The notes: generated by a model from the sequence alone, not told the origin. Shown: positions 15,496-24,468, counted from the stretch's first letter. The stretch is 49,269 nucleotides of DNA from Acididesulfobacillus acetoxydans (GCF_900016645.1 NZ_CDGJ01000115.1); one strand, 5' to 3'. Numbers and translations: made by a program.

Positions 15496-16584
15496 TCAAC
15501 CTTCTTTCTCGCTCACCCCGGCATCCGCAAAAGTGGCCATCTCGTTCAGGATGTGGAGGGAGGCTTCGAGGAGATAAAAGCTCAAGGCGGCACCGGTACC
15601 TTCTCCCAGTCTCATGTTGAGGTTGAGCATAGGTTCGAAGCCCAGAAAGGCCAGGGCTTTGCGGTGGCCCGGTTCCACCGAACCGTGGGAGGGAAACATG
15701 TAGGAAACAGAGAGGGGGGACAAGCGGGCGGCGATCATGGCGGCGGCAGTGGATATGAAGCCGTCGATGACAATGGCCGTCCGGGCGGCCGCGGCTTGCA
15801 GAACGGCCCCCGCTATGGCCGCGATCTCGAGGCCTCCGACTTTAGTCAGGACATCGAGCGCATCCCCGGGATCGGGTTTATTTACTGCCAGGGCCCGGCC
15901 CAGGACTTCCCGTTTTTTGGCCAAAGCCCCATCATTGATGCCGGTACCGCGGCCCACGACTTCGGCCAAGGGTGCCCCCGTCAACACCGCGACAATGGCC
16001 GAACTGGGGGTCGTGTTGCCGATGCCCATGTCCCCGGTGGCCAAAAGGCGGTTTCCGGCTTGAATGGCATCCTCCGCCACTTCCGCTCCGACCAAGAGCG
16101 CCTGCAAGGCTTCTTGCCGGGTCAAGGCCGGCCCCATGGCCATATTTCTCGTCCCATTGGCGACCCTGTGGCGCATCAAATCGGCTGGTTCCAGAGGAAA
16201 GGCGACCCCGACATCCGTGCAGATCACTTGCGCCCCGGCTTGGCGGGCAAGGGCGTTAATGGCTGCGCCCCCTTGCAGGAAATTATACACCATTTGCGGT
16301 GTCACTTCCTGGGGAAAGGCACTGACGCCCTCGGCGACGACGCCATGATCGCCGGCCATGAGCAAAACGGCTTTCCGGGTGATTTGGGGTTGAGCGGTTC
16401 CTTGAATTCCACCCAAGCGCGTGGCGATTTCCTCCAATTGCCCCAGACTGCCTTGCGGCTTAGTCAGCGAATCGAGACGTTTCCGGATCTGAGCCATGGC
16501 CTCCGTGTCCAAAGGCTCGATGCGACGGAGGAGGGAGTCGAACTTTTCTTCCAGCTGTTCCAAGGGTGGCAGGGATTGGTTCAT
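15496..16584 (-). CDS. cobT: Nicotinate-nucleotide-dimethylbenzimidazole phosphoribosyltransferase
   Basis: A 362-residue enzyme that makes alpha-ribazole phosphate from a lower-ligand base and nicotinate mononucleotide. Typical motifs are LTKPQGSLGQLEEIA near residue 40, AGDHGVVAEGVSAFPQEVT near 80, MGIGNTTPSSAIVA near 175 and FEPMLNLNMRLGEGTGAAL near 320, the last with the catalytic Glu. ATG 16584 follows AAGGAGA. First gene of cobT-cobU-cobS, 80 nt downstream of the riboswitch terminator. Confidence 0.94.
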   Translation of the reverse strand: MNQSLPPLEQLEEKFDSLLRRIEPLDTEAMAQIRKRLDSLTKPQGSLGQLEEIATRLGGIQGTAQPQITRKAVLLMAGDHGVVAEGVSAFPQEVTPQMVYNFLQGGAAINALARQAGAQVICTDVGVAFPLEPADLMRHRVANGTRNMAMGPALTRQEALQALLVGAEVAEDAIQAGNRLLATGDMGIGNTTPSSAIVAVLTGAPLAEVVGRGTGINDGALAKKREVLGRALAVNKPDPGDALDVLTKVGGLEIAAIAGAVLQAAAARTAIVIDGFISTAAAMIAARLSPLSVSYMFPSHGSVEPGHRKALAFLGFEPMLNLNMRLGEGTGAALSFYLLEASLHILNEMATFADAGVSEKEG

Positions 16585-16666
16585 GTCACATTTCTCCTTT
16601 TCATTTTGTGTTGTTTTATTTAATTAAAGAACCGGCGCAAGATTTATTTTGACTTCTTGATCAGAC

Positions 16667-16707
16667 AAAAATCCCCGCCCACATTATCCTGTGGACGGGG
16701 ATTTTTC
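16667..16707 (-). terminator. Intrinsic terminator between cobalamin riboswitch and cobT
   Basis: An 18-bp near-perfect stem (AAAAATCCCCGTCCACAG paired with its complement carrying one G-T) with a 5-nt loop, followed by TTTTTGT on the minus strand. Its position between aptamer and cobT fits transcriptional attenuation by adenosylcobalamin. Confidence 0.85.
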
Positions 16708-16748
16708 CATCATCTCCGCTGCTCCCCACTCCCCGGGGAGTCTTTTAA

Positions 16749-16906
16749 GTTTCAGGCAGGTCTCCTGGCTCTCGAATCTTCACCTCAGCGCGCCTTCCCG
16801 GCTCGAAAGACCGGTGGCTTTGCGCAGGTTCATCGCACACAGTGGTGGGTCCGCGCCGGCTTGAACCGGCTTCCCTATTCTCCCCGAAGGGCACCTGAAA
16901 CAGAAT
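16749..16906 (-). ncRNA. Cobalamin riboswitch
   Basis: On the minus strand the aptamer has the B12 box GAGCCAGGAGACCTGCC (about 16755-16771), the upstream GCAAAGCCAC core, the GATGAACCTGCGC region and a closing helix between TTTCAGGTGCC and GCCTGAAAC. It is followed by a strong terminator and cobT, so bound adenosylcobalamin should switch off cobTUS. Confidence 0.93.
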
Positions 16907-16927
16907 CCAGAATATTTACTTGTCCTA

Positions 16928-16956
16928 AGCATAGCACAGATCTTTCCTTGGGACAA
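16928..16956 (-). promoter_or_regulatory. Sigma-A promoter of the cobalamin riboswitch/cobTUS operon
   Basis: On the minus strand TTGTCC (16951-16956), 17-bp spacer, TATGCT (16928-16933). It lies 22 nt upstream of the aptamer. Confidence 0.7.
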
Positions 16957-16986
16957 CGGGGTTACGCAGTTTTTTTAGCATTCACT

Positions 16987-17646
16987 TCACTGATTCAGGT
17001 CGATGCGGCGGCCGCTGACCAGGTAGACGACTTCCTCCGCGATATTTGTGCAGTAATCGCCCATGCGTTCAAAGAAACGGGCGACTAAGGTCAAATAGGT
17101 CGCTTGCGTGATCGTCTTGGGGTCTTCCATCATGATGAGGAGAAGTTCGCGGAAAATCTGGCGGTAAAGATGGTCGACGCCATCGTCCATCTGGGACATC
17201 TCCCGGGCCATCTTTTCGTCTTCCTGACCATAGGCCTCCAAGCCTATTTCAATCATCTTTTGCACCGTATTGCTCATGCGCGGGATATCGATCAGGGGTT
17301 TAATCAAGGGTGTTTGCCCGATCCGGTTGGCCGTCTTGGCCACGTCCACAGCCAGGTCGCCCATGCGTTCCAAGCTGATGGAAATCTTAAAGCCGGAAAC
17401 GATTTTACGCAGGTCCCGGGCGAAGGGCTGCTGAGTCGCGATGAGAAACATGCATTTGCCTTCGATTTCGGCCTGCAGATCGTTGATCCGGCTGTCTCCC
17501 GTGATGACCGTTTGGGCCAGAGCCAAATCTTGCTCTTTCAGCGCTTGGACGGCCAGACCGATTTGACTGTTTACAGACTCCCCCAGTTCTACGATTCTTT
17601 GCCGGAGTTCTTCCAAAGCAATGTCGAATTGTTGGCGGGTGGTCAA
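16987..17646 (-). CDS. phoU: Phosphate transport regulator PhoU
   Basis: A 219-residue all-helical protein made of two PhoU repeats, each with the metal-binding E/D-rich motif: ERMGDLAVDVAKTANR in the first and ERMGDYCTNIAEEVVY in the second. PhoU links the Pst transporter to the PhoR/PhoP two-component system and represses it when phosphate is plentiful. Start is TTG 17646, placed by TAGGAGGAATT 8 nt upstream. Last gene of pstC-pstA-pstB-phoU, 20 bp after pstB. Confidence 0.94.
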   Translation of the reverse strand: MTTRQQFDIALEELRQRIVELGESVNSQIGLAVQALKEQDLALAQTVITGDSRINDLQAEIEGKCMFLIATQQPFARDLRKIVSGFKISISLERMGDLAVDVAKTANRIGQTPLIKPLIDIPRMSNTVQKMIEIGLEAYGQEDEKMAREMSQMDDGVDHLYRQIFRELLLIMMEDPKTITQATYLTLVARFFERMGDYCTNIAEEVVYLVSGRRIDLNQ

Positions 17647-17666
17647 CTTTAATTCCTCCTATCAGA

Positions 17667-18431
17667 TCAACCGAAGCGCCCGGAGATGTAATCCTCGGTT
17701 CTCTTATCAGCCGGGCGTGTGAACAAGACCCCGGTGTCGTCCGCTTCGATAAGTTCTCCGTTGAGGAAAAACGCCGTGTGGTCCGAGATCCTGGATGCCT
17801 GATGCATGTTGTGCGTGACGATACCGATGGTATACTTCTGTTTCAAGACCGTTACTAATTCTTCGATCTTCATAGTGGAGATCGGGTCCAGCGCGGAGGT
17901 GGGTTCATCCATCAGGAGAACCTCCGGCTCCACGGCCAACAGCCTGGCGATACAGAGGCGTTGCTGCTGCCCGCCCGAGAGGCCCAAAGCGGACTTGTGC
18001 AGGCGGTCTTTGACTTCATCCCAGAGCGCCGCGCCGCGCAGGCTCTGTTCGACCGTTTCGTTCAGGCGGTGCTTGCGGACCTCGCCGTGGATACGCGGGC
18101 CATAGGCGACGTTTTCAAAAACGGACTTTGGAAAAGGATTGGGTCTTTGGAATACCATTCCGACCCTCTTGCGTAATTGTACCACATCCATGTCCGGACT
18201 ATAAATTTCCTGACCGTCAATTAAGACGCGGCCCAGAATTTTAACATTAGGCAAAAGATCGTGCATACGGTTCAAGGTGCGCAAGAAAGTCGATTTGCCG
18301 CAACCGGACGGTCCGATGAAGGCCGTGATGCTTTTCTCCGGCATGACGATGGAGACATCTTTTAAAGCCTGATTGTCACCGTAATATAAGTCGAGGTTTT
18401 TTACGACAATTTTATCTTCCATAAGAATCAC
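17667..18431 (-). CDS. pstB: Phosphate ABC transporter ATP-binding protein
   Basis: A 254-residue ABC ATPase. Walker A is GPSGCGKST, the Q-loop VGMVFQRPNPFPKSV, the ABC signature LSGGQQQRLCIARLLA, Walker B VLLMDEPTSALDP, and the H-loop VTHNMHQASR. NPFP in the Q-loop region is diagnostic for PstB. I start at GTG 18431, which AAAGGAG serves at 5-nt spacing; ATG 18422 is the alternative and the frame is open to 18473. It energises phosphate import through PstC/PstA. Confidence 0.94.
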   Translation of the reverse strand: MILMEDKIVVKNLDLYYGDNQALKDVSIVMPEKSITAFIGPSGCGKSTFLRTLNRMHDLLPNVKILGRVLIDGQEIYSPDMDVVQLRKRVGMVFQRPNPFPKSVFENVAYGPRIHGEVRKHRLNETVEQSLRGAALWDEVKDRLHKSALGLSGGQQQRLCIARLLAVEPEVLLMDEPTSALDPISTMKIEELVTVLKQKYTIGIVTHNMHQASRISDHTAFFLNGELIEADDTGVLFTRPADKRTEDYISGRFG

Positions 18432-18492
18432 GCCGTCTCCTTTATATGCGCTCATAGATACGTTGCTCCCCAAAAACGGAGCGGACGAAAAC

Positions 18493-19335
18493 CTAGCCTC
18501 GTTTTCCGCTTAAACGGTGCTGCAGCCAGCGGCTGGGCAAAGCCAGGAGCAGGTTGAAGGCCAGAGCCACCAGGACCAGCAGGGCCGCCGTGCCGTTAGC
18601 GACGCGGCCGGCGTGGGTCCCCGGCAGCGGATTGGCTTGGACGGCGTAGAGATGGACGGCCAGAGTCTCGCCGGGCGCCGTCAGGCGCAGATCAAAGAGA
18701 TGGCGCGACACGCTCATCCCCGCCGTGAAAATGAGAATGGCGGTTTCCCCCAGGGCTCGTCCGGCTACAAGGGTTGTGCCGGTGACCAGGCCGGGCAAGG
18801 CAGTGGGCAGGATGACCTTACGCAGGGTTTGCCACATGGTGGCGCCCAGAGCCAGGCTGGCTTCCCGGTAGCTGGCCGGAACGTTCCGGAGAGACTCTTC
18901 GGTCACCCTGACCAGGACCGGAAGGTTCAGGAGTGCCAGGGTAGCGGCTCCTCCCAAGATGGTAAAACCGAGTTTGAACACATTGACAAATATGATCATA
19001 CCAAAAAGTCCGAGCACGATGGAAGGGACGGTGGCCAAACTTTCCGTGCTTAAACGCATGACATCCGTGAGCCTGTTCTTCGGAGCGTATTCCGCTAAGT
19101 AAATTCCGGCGCCGACACCGACCGGCAGGGAGAAAACCAAAGAGAGAAAAAGGATGTAGAAAGAATTAAAAAACTGTCCCCCGACCCCGTTCGGGCCTGT
19201 AAAGAACTGTGGACCCAGGACCGGCAGACCTCGGCCTAAAATAAAAATCAGGAACCAAGCCAGAATTCCTACGATCGCCAGAGCCGCCAACCAAAGGAGG
19301 AGAGTCGCAAGGGCATTTGTTTGTTTCGCTTTCAC
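18493..19335 (-). CDS. pstA: Phosphate ABC transporter permease PstA
   Basis: A 280-residue permease with six predicted membrane segments and the binding-protein-dependent transport EAA loop (REASLALGATMWQTLRKVILPTALPG), plus the VPSIVLGLFG motif seen in PstA. GTG 19335 overlaps the pstC stop codon (GTGA) and has AAAGGAG 8 nt upstream, whereas the open frame to 19434 would intrude far into pstC. Works with PstC as the membrane channel. Confidence 0.93.
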   Translation of the reverse strand: MKAKQTNALATLLLWLAALAIVGILAWFLIFILGRGLPVLGPQFFTGPNGVGGQFFNSFYILFLSLVFSLPVGVGAGIYLAEYAPKNRLTDVMRLSTESLATVPSIVLGLFGMIIFVNVFKLGFTILGGAATLALLNLPVLVRVTEESLRNVPASYREASLALGATMWQTLRKVILPTALPGLVTGTTLVAGRALGETAILIFTAGMSVSRHLFDLRLTAPGETLAVHLYAVQANPLPGTHAGRVANGTAALLVLVALAFNLLLALPSRWLQHRLSGKRG

Positions 19336-20213
19336 TTGGCTTCTCCTTTCTGTATGCCCAGGCGGACCAGGATGATCAGAGCCAAAGAAATCAAAAGAAG
19401 AACCACCGACATCATGAAAAGGGCATCGTTCCAAGTCGAACCATAGGGAGTATTCCCCATTTCCATGACAATATCGCTGGTGAGGGTGGAGGTGGGTGTG
19501 ACTAAGGAGTGAGGAAAGAGAGGGGAGTTACCGATGACCATCTGCACCGCCATGGTTTCGCCGATGGCCCTGGCCATCGCCAGGATGACGGCGGTCAGAA
19601 TGCCCGGCTTGGCCGCCGGCAGGAGCACTCGCCAGATGGTCTGCCAGCGCGTGGCCCCTAAAGCCATAGAGGCCTCCTCATAACTGTCGGGCAGGGCACG
19701 CAGGGTATCTTCGGAGATACTGATGATGGTCGGCAAAATCATGACGGCCAGAACCAAGCCGGCCGCCAGGAGCCCGAATCCTGTAGCCGAACCTGTCGTC
19801 TTGCGGATTATTTTGACGAAGACGACAATCCCCACATAACCGTAAACGACCGACGGAATGCCGGCAAACAGTTCCGTCACAGGGCGCAGTAGGGAGCGGA
19901 GGGAAGAGGGAGCAATTTTGCCCATAAATACGGCACCGGCCAGACCCAAGGGCGCACCGAGAACAATAGCGATAAAGGTTGTCCCAATCGACCCCGCGAT
20001 AAAAGTGAGGATGCCGTACTGTCCTCGGTCCGGATTCCACCGGCTGGAGGTGAAGAATTCCAGGGGAGTGACATGGCGGAATGTGGCCAATCCCTGTTGG
20101 CCGACGAACCAAAGGATCGAAAGAATGACCAGGGAGACAAGTACGGCACAGCCGATAAATAAGTAGCGGGTAAGTTGATCATTGACAGAAGCCCACGATG
20201 TTTTCCGAGGCAA
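19332..20213 (-). CDS. pstC: Phosphate ABC transporter permease PstC
   Basis: A 293-residue membrane protein with about six hydrophobic segments, the PstC motif AGIPSVVYGYVG, and an EAA loop (EEASMALGATRWQTIWRVLLPAAKPG). Start is TTG 20213, 6 nt after GGAGGTG. It is the first gene of the operon and directly follows a row of Pho boxes. No phosphate-binding protein gene (pstS) precedes it; the next gene upstream is asparagine synthase. The system must therefore use a PstS encoded elsewhere or another binding protein. Confidence 0.93.
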   Translation of the reverse strand: MPRKTSWASVNDQLTRYLFIGCAVLVSLVILSILWFVGQQGLATFRHVTPLEFFTSSRWNPDRGQYGILTFIAGSIGTTFIAIVLGAPLGLAGAVFMGKIAPSSLRSLLRPVTELFAGIPSVVYGYVGIVVFVKIIRKTTGSATGFGLLAAGLVLAVMILPTIISISEDTLRALPDSYEEASMALGATRWQTIWRVLLPAAKPGILTAVILAMARAIGETMAVQMVIGNSPLFPHSLVTPTSTLTSDIVMEMGNTPYGSTWNDALFMMSVVLLLISLALIILVRLGIQKGEAK

Positions 20214-20265
20214 AAGAACACCTCCGATTTCGCAAAATGCATCAACTTTACCGTAACCTGTCCCC

Positions 20266-20304
20266 GTTAAAATAATGTTAATTCAATGTTAAGTTTGTGT
20301 TAAA
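20266..20304 (-). promoter_or_regulatory. Four phased PhoP boxes upstream of pstCAB-phoU
   Basis: On the minus strand TTAAC(A/G) occurs four times with exactly 11-bp periodicity (complement GTTAA at 20266, 20277, 20288 and 20299; the first three copies are TTAACA). This matches the Gram-positive PhoP box (TT[ACT]A[CT]A with 5-bp spacers). The row ends 53 bp before the pstC start codon, where an activator would be expected to sit. Confidence 0.88.
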
Positions 20305-20317
20305 TATTCACCTTTTA

Positions 20318-22192
20318 TCACACAATCTCGACTCGGTTTGTCCTCAGCCAAGAGTCCACTTGAATGAGATAAGCAAACATCTGGGGTGTGTCCATGAGCT
20401 GTCCGAACCAGGGACGCCCGGAAGGAAGGGTTGAAGAGATCTCGATCAGGGCCTGCAGGGCGGGCACATTGACCAGGGGTAACAGGGGTGAACTGCGGTC
20501 GGCCAGAATCCGGCTCAACCAAAGGCTGACCGCCTTCAGGTAAGCTGGGTGATGGGTTTTGGGATAGGGGCTTTTCTTGCGCCAAAGGACATCGTCCGGA
20601 AGGAGCCCCGCCAACGCCTGGCGCAGGAGCCCTTTCTCCCGTCCCGCCAGCATTTTGATTGACCAGGGGATATCCCAGACGTACTCGACCAAACGATGAT
20701 CGCAGAAAGGAACCCGGATTTCCAGCCCTGTGGCCATGCTCATCCGATCCTTGCGATCGAGCAGAGTCGGCATGAAGCGGGTGAGAGTCAGATAGGAAAT
20801 TTCGCGCAGCCGCTGTTCCCGGGCTTTTTCCTCCGGGGTGAGTGTTTTTGTGCTGTCTGCTTCCAGAGCAGGGATCTCGGCCAGTGCCTGGGAATAGCGA
20901 TATTCCAGATAATCTGCGGGGTGCAGGAGCTCTAAGAGTTCAGGGGACAGCACCTCCAAGCGATTATCGGTGTGGAGTGACCAAGGAAAGGTGGTGGCTT
21001 GGATCGCTTCTGCCCGCTGAAACCAGGGGTACCCGCCAAAAACCTCGTCTGCGCATTCACCGGATAGGCCGACCGTGATTTGACTTTTGATGTCACGGCA
21101 GAAGAGAAGGAGAGATGAGTCGATATCCGCCATCCCCGGAAGATCCCGAGCCTGGACCGCGGAAATCAAGGCGTCGGCGAGTTCCGGGGTGTCAAAGCAG
21201 GAGGGATGATGTTCGGTCCCAAGATGCCGGACAACGCGCTCAATCCAAGGGGCGTCAGGGTTTGGTTGAAAATCATTGGCTTGGAAATACTTATCATTGT
21301 CGACATAGTCCACAGAAAAAGTTTTCAAGGCGCCTTTTCCTTCTTCAGCCTGTACCTGAGCGGCCACGGCCGTTATGGCGGTGGAATCGAGGCCGCCGGA
21401 AAGAAGGGTGCCGATGGGAACGTCTGAGACTAGCTGGCGTCGGACAGTGTCCAGAAAGAGTTCCCGCACTTTCCGGACGGTCGTTTCCGGGTCATCCCGG
21501 TGAACATGATTGGGGAGGACCCAGTAGGGTTGATCGGTGAGTCCTTGGCGGGAGAAAAAGAGGAGATGGCCGGGTTTTAATTCGTGCATCCCTCGGTAGA
21601 TCCCCTCGCCCGGAGTTCGCGCCGGACCAATGAGAAAGATCTCCGCTAAACCCTGGGCGTTGACGCGTGGCCGAATCTGGGGGTTAGCGAGTAAGGCTTT
21701 GATTTCGGAAGCAAAAAGGAAGCTTTTTCCGTCCTCATAGTAGAAGAGCGGTTTGACGCCCAATCGGTCACGGGCGAGGAACAACCTTTCCTGCCCTTCG
21801 TCCCAAATCGCGAAAGCAAAAATCCCGTTGAAGCGTTCGACACAGGCGGAGCCCCAGGCTAAGTACGCGGTGAGCAGGACTTCGGTGTCCGAGTGTCCCA
21901 GGAAACTGTAACCCAAGGCCGACAACTCGCGGCGCAGATCCTCCGTATTGTAGAGTTCGCCGTTGTAGGCAAGGACGCCGGTGTTTTCTCCTTGCCGCCG
22001 GAGCATGGGTTGGCGCCCTCCTTCGGGGTCTATGACGACCAGGCGTCGGTGCCCGAAGGCCACATGCGGAGAAACCCAGTACCCTTCATCGTCCGGTCCC
22101 CTTGGGGTGAGCTTCTGAGTCATCCTGACTAACGTTTCTTTCTCCAGCCGGAGATCCCGGTCCCAATCGGCCCAACCCACGATGCCACACAT
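20318..22192 (-). CDS. asnB: Asparagine synthase (glutamine-hydrolysing)
   Basis: A 624-residue two-domain enzyme that makes asparagine from aspartate, glutamine and ATP. Cys2 is the glutaminase nucleophile (MCGIVGW); the N-terminal class II amidotransferase domain continues with HRRLVVIDPEGGRQPM and AYNGELYN. The C-terminal synthetase domain carries the PP-loop SGGLDSTAI near residue 265 and SGECADEVFGGYPWF. ATG 22192 follows AAAGGATGG. It is transcribed alone, with 104 bp separating it from pstC. Orthologues in spore-formers sometimes act on cell-wall or sporulation substrates, but a metabolic role is the default. Confidence 0.93.
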   Translation of the reverse strand: MCGIVGWADWDRDLRLEKETLVRMTQKLTPRGPDDEGYWVSPHVAFGHRRLVVIDPEGGRQPMLRRQGENTGVLAYNGELYNTEDLRRELSALGYSFLGHSDTEVLLTAYLAWGSACVERFNGIFAFAIWDEGQERLFLARDRLGVKPLFYYEDGKSFLFASEIKALLANPQIRPRVNAQGLAEIFLIGPARTPGEGIYRGMHELKPGHLLFFSRQGLTDQPYWVLPNHVHRDDPETTVRKVRELFLDTVRRQLVSDVPIGTLLSGGLDSTAITAVAAQVQAEEGKGALKTFSVDYVDNDKYFQANDFQPNPDAPWIERVVRHLGTEHHPSCFDTPELADALISAVQARDLPGMADIDSSLLLFCRDIKSQITVGLSGECADEVFGGYPWFQRAEAIQATTFPWSLHTDNRLEVLSPELLELLHPADYLEYRYSQALAEIPALEADSTKTLTPEEKAREQRLREISYLTLTRFMPTLLDRKDRMSMATGLEIRVPFCDHRLVEYVWDIPWSIKMLAGREKGLLRQALAGLLPDDVLWRKKSPYPKTHHPAYLKAVSLWLSRILADRSSPLLPLVNVPALQALIEISSTLPSGRPWFGQLMDTPQMFAYLIQVDSWLRTNRVEIV

Positions 22193-22428
22193 ATGTTTCC
22201 CATCCTTTCACAAAAAGAGCTGGCAGGTATTCAGCGAATTTCGCTATAGGATATGAGGTGTTTCCCGGGAAGGTGACAGGGAGGATTGCGGCGCGGATGC
22301 CAAAAGTTTTTCGTTACGGAAAGTGGGGAGGTTTTCAGGGCGGACGACACATGGGGGTTTGGGCCAGACGCTAAAGTCAAGTTCAAAAGAGCAAGAGCTC
22401 GAGAGAGTGGAGAAAGAGAGGAATTATA

Positions 22429-23844
22429 ATGTTTTGGATCGGCGGCGGGGTGGCGGTGCTTTTGGCGATCATGGAAGTGGGCCTTGTCTTGTTCCGGGGA
22501 AATCGGGATCCGGCCAGGACGATGGCCTGGATATTGATCTTGGCCCTGTTGCCGGGGGTGGGCTTTTTCGCCTATTTGCTCTTCTCCGCCCAAAGAGCCC
22601 GTTTTCGGGATAAGCATTTTAATCTGGGCAGTCTTGAGGAGATTGTCGGAGCGGCCGCAGCCAGACCGGAGCGTGAGGAGCGGCTGAGCGAGGAAGAAGG
22701 GAAGAAATTGGCCCGTCTCCTCCTTAACAGTTCTTTGGCCCCCTTAACCGGGGCGAACAGCGTTAAGGTCTATCAGAACGGCCAGGAAAAGTTCAAACAT
22801 CTCCTTAAAGCCTTGGCCGACGCCAGACACCATATCCATCTGGAGTACTATATTTTTCGGGACGATGTCATAGGAGGGCAAATTAAAAAACTCCTCCTGG
22901 AAAAGTGTTCACAGGGTGTGGAAGTCCGCTTTTTGGTGGACGGGATGGGAAGTCACGCACTCTCCCGCGCCTTTTTCGCCGAATTGAGGGCAGGCAAAAT
23001 AAAAACCGGAGTTTTTGCACCTTTGCGGTTTCCCGGCTTGCTGCGAAATCTTAACTACCGCAACCATCGCAAGATCGTAGTGATTGACGGGCAAGTGGGC
23101 TTCATCGGGGGGTTCAATGTCGGAGATGAATATCTTTCCGCTCGGCCGGAGGTGGGATTTTGGCGTGACACACACCTTGAGCTCAGGGGCCGAAGCGTTC
23201 ATTTCCTTCAGGCGGCTTTTCTCAATGATTGGCATTTTGCCACCCGAGAGCGCCTGCAAGCGGAGCCGTATTTTCCTTGCATCAATCAGGCGCGCCATAC
23301 GAGGGTTCAAATCATTGCCAGCGGGCCCGACCAGGATTGGAGGCCTTCCCTGCAGCTTTTCTTCACGCTCTTGACCGGGGCCAAGGAGAAGATCTATATC
23401 GAGACGCCCTATTTTATTCCCGACGCCGGCACGTTGATGGCTTTAGAAGCGGCGGCCCTGAGCGGGATCGACGTGCGTTTGATGACCCAGGGGGTGCCGG
23501 ATCATAAAATAACCTTCTGGGCTTCCCGTTCCTACTTCGCCGACCTCCTGCGGGCCGGAGTCAAGATTTACGCTTATAAAAAGGGGATCCTGCACAGCAA
23601 AGCCGTCCTGATCGACGGTAAATACGGGGTGGTCGGGTCAACCAACTTCGACATAAGGAGTTTTGAATTGGATTTCGAGATCAATGCCCTCATCTACGAG
23701 CGCGAGATTGTAACGAGGCTGGAAGACGGATTTGCGCAGGATGTCGAAGACGCGGAAGCGGTAACCCCGGAGGTTTTCGAACAGCGAGGGCTGGGCGCGC
23801 GCCTGCGTGAGGCAACGGCCAAACTCTTGGCCCCCGTTCTTTAG
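22429..23844 (+). CDS. cls: Cardiolipin synthase (phospholipase D family)
   Basis: A 471-residue membrane enzyme that condenses two phosphatidylglycerol molecules to cardiolipin and glycerol. Two N-terminal transmembrane helices (about residues 3-20 and 33-52) precede two PLD domains, each with an HKD motif: HRKIVVID in the first and HSKAVLID in the second, the latter followed by GSTNFD. The length agrees with bacterial Cls. GAGAGAGGAATT precedes ATG 22429. It is monocistronic; a 16-bp perfect palindrome (GCGCGGCCGGCCGCGC) straddles its stop codon. Confidence 0.92.
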   Translation: MFWIGGGVAVLLAIMEVGLVLFRGNRDPARTMAWILILALLPGVGFFAYLLFSAQRARFRDKHFNLGSLEEIVGAAAARPEREERLSEEEGKKLARLLLNSSLAPLTGANSVKVYQNGQEKFKHLLKALADARHHIHLEYYIFRDDVIGGQIKKLLLEKCSQGVEVRFLVDGMGSHALSRAFFAELRAGKIKTGVFAPLRFPGLLRNLNYRNHRKIVVIDGQVGFIGGFNVGDEYLSARPEVGFWRDTHLELRGRSVHFLQAAFLNDWHFATRERLQAEPYFPCINQARHTRVQIIASGPDQDWRPSLQLFFTLLTGAKEKIYIETPYFIPDAGTLMALEAAALSGIDVRLMTQGVPDHKITFWASRSYFADLLRAGVKIYAYKKGILHSKAVLIDGKYGVVGSTNFDIRSFELDFEINALIYEREIVTRLEDGFAQDVEDAEAVTPEVFEQRGLGARLREATAKLLAPVL

Positions 23845-23951
23845 CGCGGCCGGCCGCGCCCTTTAAGCCGCGGTTTCAATCTTGGAGCGAAGGTTTTTGC
23901 CGGGGATGAAACGACTGGCCTTGGTTACACTAGGAGCGAGGTGATTTAGGT

Positions 23952-24149
23952 ATGCCCAGGAATGATGGCAACAAAATGCGCAAAGAAGAAGTGGCAAAAA
24001 TCAAACAGACGCAAGAAAATATTAAGAAAAACGAGAAGTTCCTCTCAGAAAACGCGGGGGAGCTGACTCCTCACCAGCTGAAAGATGTTAAGGAACATTT
24101 GGCCTCAAAAAAGAAGTTTCTGGCGGAGGAAGAAGGAACACTCCCCTGA
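23952..24149 (+). CDS. Small charged coiled-coil protein of unknown function
   Basis: A 65-residue highly charged protein (many Lys, Glu, Asn and Gln) predicted to be one or two long helices, with no Cys and no membrane segment. ATG 23952 lies after GAGGTGATTTAGGT, an acceptable binding site. The frame and codon use look genuine, but I do not recognise a family. Small Lys/Glu-rich helical proteins of this size are common in spore-formers. The following hairpin (24186-24211) may terminate it. Confidence 0.55.
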   Translation: MPRNDGNKMRKEEVAKIKQTQENIKKNEKFLSENAGELTPHQLKDVKEHLASKKKFLAEEEGTLP

Positions 24150-24185
24150 TCCGGTGCCGGGGGCGGTGAACCCGTTCAGCGAAAC

Positions 24186-24211
24186 CCTCCCACTTGTAGA
24201 AGTGGGAGGGA
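24186..24211. terminator. Perfect hairpin after the small coiled-coil gene
   Basis: CCCTCCCACTT and AAGTGGGAGGG form an 11-bp stem around GTAG. It lies 37 nt after the stop codon at 24149, but the T-run is weak. Its GAAGTGGGAG strand is shared with the IS605-like end motif, so it may instead belong to the mobile-element remnant. Confidence 0.45.
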
Positions 24212-24239
24212 GTATTTCAGTTTACTGCTTATTTTTCCG

Positions 24240-24462
24240 GTTCTGGCTGGAGTCTCACAATTGCAAAAGCGGAGCTGCACTCCCGGGCTACGTCCATTGG
24301 ACCTCTGAATCTCCGCATGGCTAAAGCCGGCTAAAGCCAGGGGCATGCGGCTAAGCCCCTCTTGGTCAAGCGTTGGAGTCTCATCATTGCAGAAGCGGAG
24401 CGGCCTGCCGCTCGGCCGGTTGTTGCGGCCGTCCCGCAATTGCGGAAGTGGGAGTCTCACGA
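24240..24462 (+). mobile_element. Cluster of IS200/IS605-like right-end repeats without a transposase
   Basis: Two 28-bp copies beginning TGGAGTCTCA and ending AAGCGGAGC (24248-24275 and 24374-24401) differ at three positions. A third end, GGAAGTGGGAGTCTCAC, sits at 24444-24460. Between them are structured segments (CCGCATG...CATGCGG; GGCTAAAGCC twice; AGGGGC...GCCCCT). The same end motif occurs inverted near 9549. Such ends normally lie just after tnpB and encode the 3' part of the omega RNA. No tnpA or tnpB remains. The family assignment is by motif resemblance only. Confidence 0.4.
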
Positions 24463-24468
24463 TAGGAG

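Noticed and set aside
15316..16623. Long plus-strand open frame of 435 codons
   Set aside because: It is the antisense shadow of cobU/cobT, caused by high GC; the cob proteins on the other strand are unmistakable.
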